64,000 bases of DNA. Source: Catalinimonas alkaloidigena. GTDB taxonomy: Bacteria > Bacteroidota > Bacteroidia > Cytophagales > Cyclobacteriaceae. The stretch's first letter is position 1. Each line of letters begins with the position of its first letter. Under the pieces are notes generated by a model. The model saw only the letters and a list, made by a program, of their open reading frames with translations, was not told the origin of the DNA and did not search any database. Positions 1 to 7,785 of this stretch are shown piece after piece. The stretch lies in contig NZ_JAQFIL010000001.1 of NCBI RefSeq assembly GCF_029504655.1, forward strand, positions 4,345,001 to 4,409,000. Reading direction: 5' to 3'. Made by a program: the position numbers and the translations under genes.

Positions 1-303
1 AAAGTCAGCTACCTCATTTCTTCCAATGCTGATAGTCTGAAAGCATACACGCTGACTACTTCAATGACTGAAATGATGATTATCCCTCTGGAAAAAGATG
101 ATTTCTACGCATCAATAGCACTTAAAGATGGCAGCAGCTATCGTCAGGAGTTTCATTACGGTGAAGGGTATTTGTCACAGTCAACGCGTAACTTTTGTAT
201 TGATACCGCTCTACTGGAAAAAATTACGCTGTATAACTTTCAGGGCCAAAGCCGTGTGATAAAACCACAGCTTGACGAACTGAGTCAGCAGCATACGCCC
301 TGA
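1..303 (+). CDS. C-terminal end of a probable FG-GAP/VCBS-type secreted protein (5' truncated)
   Basis: Frame 1 is open from the first base of the window to a TGA at 301-303, giving about 100 residues of a protein that begins upstream. An ATG at 64 is internal and need not be a start. The tail contains a segment of the type RQEFHYGEGYLSQSTR. From memory, I associate this with the extreme C-terminus of large Bacteroidota VCBS/CRTAC1-like proteins; this is recollection, not a search. The next gene starts only 4 bases after the stop and is itself a CRTAC1-type protein, which fits a tandem, probably co-transcribed pair. Catalytic or binding residues cannot be judged from this fragment. Confidence 0.6.
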   Translation, partial: KVSYLISSNADSLKAYTLTTSMTEMMIIPLEKDDFYASIALKDGSSYRQEFHYGEGYLSQSTRNFCIDTALLEKITLYNFQGQSRVIKPQLDELSQQHTP

Positions 304-307
304 TGAC

Positions 308-2659
308 ATGAAAAACCGGCAGGCAAGTTATATTCATATTCCCTTTTTAGCAGTATGCTGGCTGCTGTGTACTGCCTGTGAGCCGGATGCAGAGCAACTG
401 AGTCATGCATATATGCTCCAGCTGCTGAAAGAGCTTCCCCCTGGTACGCATCAAACTGAAAATATTTTTGCCAACCAAACACGAATACAACATTTTGATA
501 GCTTGTTGAAGCTACAGCCTGATCATCATCCTTATCAATACCAAAGAGCGCTGGACCTGCTTCGCTTTGGCAATTCTGCGGAAGCGGCTTCGCACTTGCG
601 CCAGCTACTACTTCTGAAGGAACAAGGGCAACTTGAAGGAGAGCTTCCACCGGCAGATCAGGCATCTCTGGCAGCTTACGAAGCCCTGGCTTACCTGCGC
701 CTGGGCGAACAGGAAAACTGCATCATTAATCATACTGCTGCCTCTTGTCTTTTCCCAATCCAAAAAGCAGGTTTTCATCAGCTTCCGCAAGGATCACAAG
801 CTGCTATTGAGCGCTATACCCACCTTCTGGAGCATGATCCAGACAACCTGACTGCCCGCTGGCTACTGAATGTTGCTTATATGACGCTGGGTCAGTATCC
901 TCAGCAGGTACCTTCCCCTTGGCTGATTGCTGACAGTAGTTTTCAGTCCGAGTACCTGGTGAAGCCTTTTGAAGACATTGCTTCTGCCATTGGGTTCGAC
1001 TTCCGCGGCTTATCGGGCGGACTGGTGGTAGATGATTTTACCAACGATGGCTTTCTGGACATTATGATTTCGGAGTGGGGACAGGAAGACCAGCTTCGTT
1101 TTTTTGTAAACAACGGAGACGGTAGCTTTACTGAAAAAACCCAGGAAGCTAACCTAAACGGTCTTTTCGGTGGACTCAACCTCATACAAGCTGATTATAA
1201 CAATGATGGCTGGCTGGATGTGTTTGTGCTGAGAGGAGCCTGGCTTCGTGAATATGGGGAGCATCCCAATTCACTGCTCAAAAACAATGGTCCCGGAGCG
1301 GACGGGCATCCTACCTTTACTGATGTCACCCATATGTCGGGATTGCTTTCTTTTCACCCTACGCAAACTGCTACCTGGAATGACTTTAACCGGGATGGTT
1401 GGTTAGATCTCTTCATTGGCAATGAAACCGCAGGCGCCAACTCTTTTCATCCCTGTGAACTATTTATTAATCAAGGTGACGAAAACCCTGGCTTTATAGA
1501 TGTAGCAGAACAAGCGGGAGTAGCAGTAAGCAAAGTAGCCTTCACTATTGACCCTATCCACGTCAAAGGTGTTACTTCCGGTGACTATAATAATGACGGC
1601 TGGCCTGATCTTTTTGTGTCTACCGGTGGCGGGAATAACCTTTCATCAAATTTTCTATTCAAAAATAACGGACTCAATGAGGAAGGTATACTTAGCTTTA
1701 CTGATGTTACTGACGAAGCCGGGCTTGGAGGAGAAAACTCTACATTTACCACCTGGTTTTGGGATTATAACAATGACGGCTGGCTGGATATTTTTGTAGC
1801 CAACTATTGGAAAGGAGATCAGGGAAACATTACCAGCGATATTGCTGCAGAGTACCTGGGCCTGCCCTTTGATGCCGCCACCGGTATGCTTTATGAAAAC
1901 AAACAGCAGGGGCCGGACGGAAATGTCACTTTTACCAATGTATCTGAGGAAAGTAAGCTTGATAGAATCCTATACGCCATGGGAGCTAATTTTGGAGACC
2001 TGGATAATGACGGCTGGCTGGACATGTATTTAGGCACCGGCGACCCTACACTCAGCTCAATCATCCCAAACCGCATGTTTCGCAATGCAGAAGGCACTTT
2101 TTTTCAGGACGTGACTACGGCTGCTGGTGTAGGGCATTTGCAAAAAGGGCATGCCGTCTCTTTTTCCGATATTGACAATGACGGAGACCAAGACATACTC
2201 ATGTCAATGGGAGGAGCTTATCAGGGTGATGTATTTCAGAACGCTTTTTTTGAAAATCCTTATCAGGATGGGCCCCACCGGGATGGTCCCCACCGGGATG
2301 GTCCCCACTGGATCAGTATAAGATTGACAGGAAAAAAAGCTAACCGATCTGCCATTGGCACAAAGCTCACATTCACCATTAAGGAAAACGGTATGGAAAG
2401 GAAAATTCATCGGGAAGTAAATTCAGGAGGTAGTTTCGGAGCTTCTACCCTACGTGTGGAAGTCGGAATTGGCACTGCCAACTTGGTGAAAAAGCTCACA
2501 GTATTGTGGCCTGATGGTCTAAGCCAGGAGTTTATGGGTCTTCAACCTGATAATTTTTATATACTTACGCAGGGTGACAAAAAAATAATCCGCAATAGAC
2601 TGAAAGAGCTTCATTTTGAGCCTTCTGAACATAGGCATTCACACCTATCTCAACCCTAA
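308..2659 (+). CDS. CRTAC1-family FG-GAP/VCBS repeat lipoprotein with ASPIC/UnbV domain
   Basis: A 783-residue surface or periplasmic protein. The first 24 residues form a hydrophobic signal ending in LLCTAC, a slightly atypical lipobox with Cys24 as the likely lipidated residue. Residues about 50-200 are helical and TPR-like. From about residue 240 there are at least seven calcium-binding FG-GAP loops of the form D-x-x-N-D-G-W-x-D (for example DYNNDGWLDVFV, DFNRDGWLDLFI, DIDNDGDQDILM), predicting a beta-propeller. An ASPIC/UnbV domain follows at about 675-750, with conserved LTVLWPDG near its end. The family is abundant in Bacteroidota and often lies near SusCD loci; its biochemical role is not established. 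Residues 654-668 are encoded by a 15-bp triplicated repeat, described separately. It starts 4 bases after the preceding gene, and a hairpin follows the stop. Confidence 0.9.
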   Translation: MKNRQASYIHIPFLAVCWLLCTACEPDAEQLSHAYMLQLLKELPPGTHQTENIFANQTRIQHFDSLLKLQPDHHPYQYQRALDLLRFGNSAEAASHLRQLLLLKEQGQLEGELPPADQASLAAYEALAYLRLGEQENCIINHTAASCLFPIQKAGFHQLPQGSQAAIERYTHLLEHDPDNLTARWLLNVAYMTLGQYPQQVPSPWLIADSSFQSEYLVKPFEDIASAIGFDFRGLSGGLVVDDFTNDGFLDIMISEWGQEDQLRFFVNNGDGSFTEKTQEANLNGLFGGLNLIQADYNNDGWLDVFVLRGAWLREYGEHPNSLLKNNGPGADGHPTFTDVTHMSGLLSFHPTQTATWNDFNRDGWLDLFIGNETAGANSFHPCELFINQGDENPGFIDVAEQAGVAVSKVAFTIDPIHVKGVTSGDYNNDGWPDLFVSTGGGNNLSSNFLFKNNGLNEEGILSFTDVTDEAGLGGENSTFTTWFWDYNNDGWLDIFVANYWKGDQGNITSDIAAEYLGLPFDAATGMLYENKQQGPDGNVTFTNVSEESKLDRILYAMGANFGDLDNDGWLDMYLGTGDPTLSSIIPNRMFRNAEGTFFQDVTTAAGVGHLQKGHAVSFSDIDNDGDQDILMSMGGAYQGDVFQNAFFENPYQDGPHRDGPHRDGPHWISIRLTGKKANRSAIGTKLTFTIKENGMERKIHREVNSGGSFGASTLRVEVGIGTANLVKKLTVLWPDGLSQEFMGLQPDNFYILTQGDKKIIRNRLKELHFEPSEHRHSHLSQP
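2267..2311 (+). repeat. 15-bp in-frame tandem repeat (3 copies) inside the CRTAC1-type gene
   Basis: Three consecutive 15-bp units (2267-2281, 2282-2296, 2297-2311) differ at only two positions. They encode DGPHR-DGPHR-DGPHW just before the ASPIC/UnbV domain. The length keeps the reading frame, so copy-number change would lengthen or shorten a linker without breaking the gene. Confidence 0.9.
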
Positions 2660-2661
2660 AA

Positions 2662-2686
2662 AAGCGCCTCCCTAAGAAGACGCTTT
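2662..2686. terminator. Hairpin between convergent genes (CRTAC1-type and susD)
   Basis: AAGCGCCT and AGACGCTT form an 8-bp stem with one mismatch around a 9-base loop. It sits in the 60-bp gap between the plus-strand stop at 2659 and the minus-strand susD stop at 2720. A-rich sequence precedes the stem, so it would best serve the minus-strand transcript, possibly both. Confidence 0.55.
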
Positions 2687-2719
2687 CCCATCGTTTAACC
2701 AACATCTAAAAATACGTTT

Positions 2720-4288
2720 CTAATAGCCAGGATTTTGATCTTCCTGATTGATATTAGGGTTTGTCTCCAATTCCTGTTGAGGGATAGGCCACAGCTTGTA
2801 TCGGTCTGCATAGGGCTTTCCACTGGCAATAGCCACATCATCATCCAGCCCCCAGCGACGCAGGTCGTTGTAGCGATGCTGCTCTCCGGCTAGCTCCACT
2901 TCTCTTTCATGCATAATAATGGTCATCACTTCGTCTGCTGTATTTGCCGGGTAATCCTCAGTAGGATACAAGCCAAGCTCGTTATCCAGGGTGCGTGGCA
3001 TGTAAAGCGCTATATCGGGATTATCTTTCTGATCCAATGCACGTGCCCTTACCTGGTTGACCAATGCCAGTACTTCAGTCAGTGGCTTACCGTTGTTCAG
3101 TTTAGCCTCAGCGGCCATAAGCAAGACATCAGCATAACGCATCAGCCTAAAGTTAATGCCTGAGCTCTGGTTACTGTCGTCACGGATGTCATAGTTATGG
3201 TACTTTCGCCATGCAATCAAATCGCCGAAGGCATCTCTGGTAAATACTCCCTGGTACCAGCGTACACTATCATCGTAAAAAGTCTGCTCATAACGTGGGT
3301 CTCCCAGCTCAAAACGATCCGCAAAAGATTGTTTAGGGCGCACATTGTTAAAGCTGGCAAAAGCATATTCAACGCCTCTGAAGGTACTTTCTCCCCCTCC
3401 GGCATTATCAGTGCTCCACTGTGCTCCCAACCCATCCTGAAACTGTATTTCAAATAAAGACTCAATGCTATTTTCAGCAGCGGGCTCCTGTTCTTCTCCT
3501 ATCCCGTTCCACCGGAAGTTCTCAACCAAGCCATAGGTACCGTGCTGTCCATCTATGACTTCCATAAACTCACGTTCTGCATCGTCCCAACGTTCCAGAT
3601 ACAGATACACTTTGCCCAAATATCCGGTTGCAGCACCTCGGGTAGCTCTTCCCAGATCGCTGGAACTGTATTCTTCACGGGTGGGCAGGTTTGCCTTGGC
3701 ATACTGCAGATCTTCAATCACAAGCTTGTACACATCTGCAGCAGGAGAGCGTGCTTCTTCTATAGAGGCTGTCGGTGGTTCAGTAATCAAAGGAACATCA
3801 CCCCACTTGTTGACCAGGTCAAAATAAAATGTAGCTCTTAAGAAACGTGCTTCTGCCACAATTCTGTTGCGTAATGTCTCATTCATCTCTATTTCAGGTA
3901 CCTGTTGTACGATACGGTTCGCTCTACCAACACCAGTATAATAGGCATCCCACATACCACTGATTACTTCATTATTAGCATCCCAGGTATAGTTCAGCAT
4001 TTGTGCCAGAGTAGCCTGCAGGTTATTGGTGCCAATACTTTCGTCAGAAGGCATATCATTACCGAAGAAATAGAAACGTTGCGCCAGGTTGGTAGCCTGC
4101 CAGGTAGCATAGACTGAGGTAAGGCCTAAGAGAGCGTCCTGTTCAGTCTGATAAAAAGTACCGGGTGTAGGCCTGTTTGGGTTATCGATATCTAGTAGTT
4201 CTTCATCCCGCTTACAGGAAATTACAATTACCAGATTAGCGAGTATAAATATCACTAAGAACTTTATGGATATACTATATTTTTTCAT
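2720..4288 (-). CDS. SusD/RagB family nutrient-binding outer-membrane lipoprotein
   Basis: A 522-residue SusD-like protein that would cap its SusC partner at the outer membrane and bind the incoming oligomer. The N-terminus is a lipoprotein signal ending in VISC (Cys25). The helical TPR scaffold typical of SusD follows, including RFLRATFYFDLVNKWGDVPL, the conserved region around VYKLVIEDLQYAKANL, and the C-terminal RRWG and KLWPIPQQELETNPN motifs. Length matches the family (about 480-600). The gene lies 31 bp downstream of susC in the same orientation, the normal susC-susD order. No glycoside hydrolase follows on this strand, so the substrate cannot be inferred from this locus alone. Confidence 0.96.
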   Translation of the reverse strand: MKKYSISIKFLVIFILANLVIVISCKRDEELLDIDNPNRPTPGTFYQTEQDALLGLTSVYATWQATNLAQRFYFFGNDMPSDESIGTNNLQATLAQMLNYTWDANNEVISGMWDAYYTGVGRANRIVQQVPEIEMNETLRNRIVAEARFLRATFYFDLVNKWGDVPLITEPPTASIEEARSPAADVYKLVIEDLQYAKANLPTREEYSSSDLGRATRGAATGYLGKVYLYLERWDDAEREFMEVIDGQHGTYGLVENFRWNGIGEEQEPAAENSIESLFEIQFQDGLGAQWSTDNAGGGESTFRGVEYAFASFNNVRPKQSFADRFELGDPRYEQTFYDDSVRWYQGVFTRDAFGDLIAWRKYHNYDIRDDSNQSSGINFRLMRYADVLLMAAEAKLNNGKPLTEVLALVNQVRARALDQKDNPDIALYMPRTLDNELGLYPTEDYPANTADEVMTIIMHEREVELAGEQHRYNDLRRWGLDDDVAIASGKPYADRYKLWPIPQQELETNPNINQEDQNPGY

Positions 4289-4319
4289 AATTCTGATTCT
4301 TTTTAAGCTCGTGTATTCG

Positions 4320-7300
4320 TTAGAAGGTTACTTGTACACCCAACATAAATGTACGGGCCTGAGGAAACTGTCCATTGTCAATACCCCTTCCTCTACTTGC
4401 CTGATCAGGATCGTTATTCTGTGAGCCTATTTCGGGATCGTAACCTTCATAGTCGGTGATGGTAAAGAGGTTCTGAGCGGTGAGATAGATACGGGCATTA
4501 GATATAAATCCTCCGGCATTTTTAAGTGCTACCGACGGTACTGTATAACCCAATGTAATGTTGCGCAGGCGTAAGAATGATCCATCTCCTATGAAGCGGC
4601 TAGACTCCCGGGTGTTATTGGCAGGATCACCTCCCACGGCACGCGGAATGGTATTACTTGTACCTTCGCCATCCCAGTAACCTAGCGTACGCTGCTCAAA
4701 GTTAAACGGTCGCAGCATCCCCTCGGCAAAGTAACGGTAGCCGTAATAAAGCTCTATGCCTTCTACTCCCTGTAAAAAAGCATTGAAGTCAAAGCCTTTG
4801 TAAGAAGCATCCAGGGTTAGACCATAGGTCAGGTCAGGAATAGGATCGCCAATATATGTCTTATCATCTACATTGATTATTCCATCTTCATTCAGGTCTT
4901 TAAAGCGAATATCACCGGGACGGGCGTTTGGTTGCTCTGCATGAGCATCCACCTCGGCCTGGTTCTGAAAGATACCGTCCATTTCATAGCCAAAGAAATG
5001 GCCAATGGGATAGCCTTCAATGATACGCGTTACCCGGGTCACGTTCACATTTCCGCTGATAATAGGCTGGCCTCCTCCCAAATCCAGTACTTCATTATCC
5101 AGTGTAGCGAAGTTACCGCTAATACTGTATTGAAAATTACCACTGGATTTACGATAGGTAGCGGCAAACTCAAAACCTTTATTCCTTACAGAACCAGCAT
5201 TAAGTGTAGGTGAATTATTTACGCCTGTACTGGGCGTAGGTGGAATGGGTACCAGGATATCTTCAGTCTCCTTGATGTAGTAGTCTGCATTGATCAAGAC
5301 CTGATTGTTAAACAAGCCTATATCAACCCCCACATCGGTTTGGGTGGAAGTCTCCCACTTCAGATCATCAGAGGCAAGGTTTCTTTGTGCCACTCCAGTA
5401 CTGACGGTACCGTTAAATAAATAATTAATGGTGTTATCAAGTGTAGGCTGGAAAGAATAGTTACCAATTTCCTGAAATCCGGTCTCACCCCAACTTGCTC
5501 TCAGTTTCAGATCGCTTATGAAGGACACTCCGCTCATGAAGCCTTCCTCGCTGACTCGCCAGCCAAAGGATGCAGAAGGGAAGACACCAAACTTATTTCC
5601 CGGTGAGAAACGGGAAGAACCATCTCTACGGATATTTGCTGTCAGCAGGTAGCGGTCATTATAGCTATAGGTTAACCTTCCGAGATAGGAAACCAACGCA
5701 AATTCGTTTAAGCCTCCGCTCACATTAGGTACTTCATTCACACCATCCAGTACTCTTACTACTGAGTTTACTGTATTTCTTCCGCCAGCACTGGCAGAAC
5801 GCTGGGTATAAGACTGACGCGTATACCCTACCAGTATCCCCAGATCATGCTGCCCAAAAGTCTTATTGTAATTGAGTGTATTTTCTATTAGAGGGGAAAT
5901 AGAATAAGCATTGCGCTCATTTAGGGTCGCGAAAGGCTGATTTCGTCGGTCTCCGAATTTATAAGGAGGGGTATACTGATAGCGTGTACCATATATAAAG
6001 TCACCTCCTAAGCTTAACCGGTACGAAAGGCCATCCAGAATTTCATACTCCCCATAGATATTTCCTATAACTCTGAAGCGTGTGCTACGATCTTCATATA
6101 GGTCTGCTTCTCCTACCGGATTGTTAGCGTCCTGCTCGTCTATGATACGATTACCTGAATACAGACTGGGATTTGGTCCGGTAGTCCCTCCTACATTCTC
6201 AGGGTCAAATATCGGACGGTTGGGTGGATAATGAATAATTGAAAAGAAACTTGAGGTAAAATCATTGGCCTGGGTTCGACTAAATGCCATAGATTCTCCA
6301 AACTTAAATCTGCCATTTTTAAAGTCAGTATTTACCCTGAGGCTGAAACGGTCAAAATCAGTCTCACGAAGGATTCCCTCCTGTTCCATATAATTCCCTG
6401 ATACGCTAAACTGAGCATTTTCAGAGCCGCCTGAAACATTCAGGTTCACATTATTGATAGGCGCGTTGCGAAACATTTCTTCCTGCCAGTCAGTCTTGTT
6501 GACCAATTCTTCTTCTCGCTGCAAAGCTACTACCCTGGGTAGTCCGGCATTGTCGGTAAGGGCATCAGAAATCTGCTTGTATCCATTAATGTCAGTGAGC
6601 TCCAGCAGTCTCCAGGGTTGTTGCATCCCTGTATATGCATCTAAAGATACTCTTGCTTCTCCTGCTTTTCCCCTTTTGGTTGTAATAAGTACTACTCCGT
6701 TGGCAGCTCTTGCGCCATAGATAGCCGCTGCTGAAGCATCTTTTAAAATTTCAATAGACTCAATGTCACTGGGGTTGATACTACTCAGGGCATTAAAATT
6801 ATTTTCACCAGTAGCGCCATTGTCGTTGATTACCGGCACTCCGTCAATCACATACAAGGGCTCTGAGTTACCGATAGAACCAATACCCCTGATTTGCACC
6901 TGCATGCCCGCTCCCGGTTTTCCGGATTGTTGCACCACATTAACTCCGGCCACCCTACCCTGTAATCCCTGCTCAACCGAAGTAATTGCCATGTCCTTAT
7001 ATGAGGTCGCATCTACTGAAGAGACTGCACCGGTAAGATCTCTCCTTTCCTGCGTACCATAACCTACCACTACTACTTCACTTAAAGACTGAATATCAGG
7101 CAATAGCTCTATATCAATGGTTGACTGATTGCCTACGGTTACTTCTTCGGAAATGTACCCGATTGATGAAAATACAAGTACACTTTCGGAACTGGGTACC
7201 GTAAGCCGGTAATTGCCGTCCAGGTCGGTAACTGTACCCGTAGTAGTGCCCTTTACAAGCACGTTTACACCCGGCAGGACACCTTCACCCTCAGCTGTGA

Positions 7301-7403
7301 GTGTTCCGGTAACAGTCTTTTGTTGGGCATACGATGTTGATACGGTAAGTAACAAGCTCAGCACCAAGCCTGTGACAGGTTGCCATTTTGTGAAAATTCT
7401 CAT
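4320..7403 (-). CDS. SusC/RagA family TonB-linked outer-membrane transporter
   Basis: A TonB-dependent receptor that imports oligomers captured by SusD. I place the start at 7403, giving MRIFTKWQPVTGLVLSLLL with a clean signal peptide ending near SYAQQ; a longer reading from 7505 adds 34 residues with no sensible signal. The mature protein opens with a carboxypeptidase-regulatory-like domain (about residues 28-110), then the SusC signature LSEVVVVGYGTQERRDLTG, a plug domain, and a 22-strand-type barrel ending in GVQVTF with the terminal Phe typical of outer-membrane barrels. There is no N-terminal STN domain and no sigma/anti-sigma pair nearby, so transcription is probably controlled otherwise. 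The 31-bp spacing to susD indicates co-transcription. Confidence 0.96.
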   Translation of the reverse strand: MRIFTKWQPVTGLVLSLLLTVSTSYAQQKTVTGTLTAEGEGVLPGVNVLVKGTTTGTVTDLDGNYRLTVPSSESVLVFSSIGYISEEVTVGNQSTIDIELLPDIQSLSEVVVVGYGTQERRDLTGAVSSVDATSYKDMAITSVEQGLQGRVAGVNVVQQSGKPGAGMQVQIRGIGSIGNSEPLYVIDGVPVINDNGATGENNFNALSSINPSDIESIEILKDASAAAIYGARAANGVVLITTKRGKAGEARVSLDAYTGMQQPWRLLELTDINGYKQISDALTDNAGLPRVVALQREEELVNKTDWQEEMFRNAPINNVNLNVSGGSENAQFSVSGNYMEQEGILRETDFDRFSLRVNTDFKNGRFKFGESMAFSRTQANDFTSSFFSIIHYPPNRPIFDPENVGGTTGPNPSLYSGNRIIDEQDANNPVGEADLYEDRSTRFRVIGNIYGEYEILDGLSYRLSLGGDFIYGTRYQYTPPYKFGDRRNQPFATLNERNAYSISPLIENTLNYNKTFGQHDLGILVGYTRQSYTQRSASAGGRNTVNSVVRVLDGVNEVPNVSGGLNEFALVSYLGRLTYSYNDRYLLTANIRRDGSSRFSPGNKFGVFPSASFGWRVSEEGFMSGVSFISDLKLRASWGETGFQEIGNYSFQPTLDNTINYLFNGTVSTGVAQRNLASDDLKWETSTQTDVGVDIGLFNNQVLINADYYIKETEDILVPIPPTPSTGVNNSPTLNAGSVRNKGFEFAATYRKSSGNFQYSISGNFATLDNEVLDLGGGQPIISGNVNVTRVTRIIEGYPIGHFFGYEMDGIFQNQAEVDAHAEQPNARPGDIRFKDLNEDGIINVDDKTYIGDPIPDLTYGLTLDASYKGFDFNAFLQGVEGIELYYGYRYFAEGMLRPFNFEQRTLGYWDGEGTSNTIPRAVGGDPANNTRESSRFIGDGSFLRLRNITLGYTVPSVALKNAGGFISNARIYLTAQNLFTITDYEGYDPEIGSQNNDPDQASRGRGIDNGQFPQARTFMLGVQVTF

Positions 7404-7637
7404 TGAGATGTTAGGTTGGTTAGTTATAAATAAAACAATGTCGCCTGTAAGCTTTGGTATAAGACTTATCAAAAAAAATAGTTTTAAAGCTTTTCCACCA
7501 AACACTTAAAAATTATTCTGAAATTAAGTTAATATTTAAAATTTATCAACATTAATGCGCATGATTAAAAAATAAATAATTATGCAATAATTGATGGGTT
7601 CCTCTGCGCATATAATAAATTAATCCGTATTTTATTG

Positions 7638-7651
7638 ACAGATATATCTGT
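7638..7651. promoter_or_regulatory. 14-bp perfect palindrome, candidate operator
   Basis: ACAGATATATCTGT is perfectly self-complementary and lies about 135 bp upstream of the CHAT gene start and 235 bp upstream of the susC start. A dimeric regulator could bind it. No regulator gene is adjacent, so this is inference from symmetry only. Confidence 0.35.
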
Positions 7652-7662
7652 TTTCACTCACT

Positions 7663-7674
7663 TACTTGCAAGTA
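7663..7674. promoter_or_regulatory. 12-bp perfect palindrome, candidate operator
   Basis: TACTTGCAAGTA is perfectly self-complementary and its centre lies 24 bp from the centre of the neighbouring palindrome. Two perfect palindromes this close in one divergent spacer are suggestive, but AT-rich DNA makes chance palindromes more likely. Confidence 0.3.
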
Positions 7675-7785
7675 TTAAATTACCTGTTACCTCAGGGGAG
7701 TCAGTTAATACCAGTTTGACACTTAAGCTGAAAAGCCCTACTTTTCATTTTAGTTAACATACTGACAGCTCAATCCATACGCACT

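Larger units (their letters stand above)
7404..7785. other. AT-rich divergent intergenic region between susC and the CHAT gene
   Basis: This 382-bp region must hold the promoters of both divergent genes. It is very AT-rich. Two perfect palindromes lie at 7638-7651 and 7663-7674. An 8-bp palindrome ATGCGCAT is at 7555-7562, and its core TGCGCAT recurs at 7605-7611. I see no convincing complete TTTG / TAnnTTTG Bacteroidota promoter and no open reading frame worth calling. Confidence 0.6.

Noticed and set aside
2720..7403. Complete polysaccharide utilisation locus
   Set aside because: Apart from SusC and SusD no contiguous glycoside hydrolase, lyase or regulator is present on the same strand. 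The surrounding enzymes are in separate transcription units.
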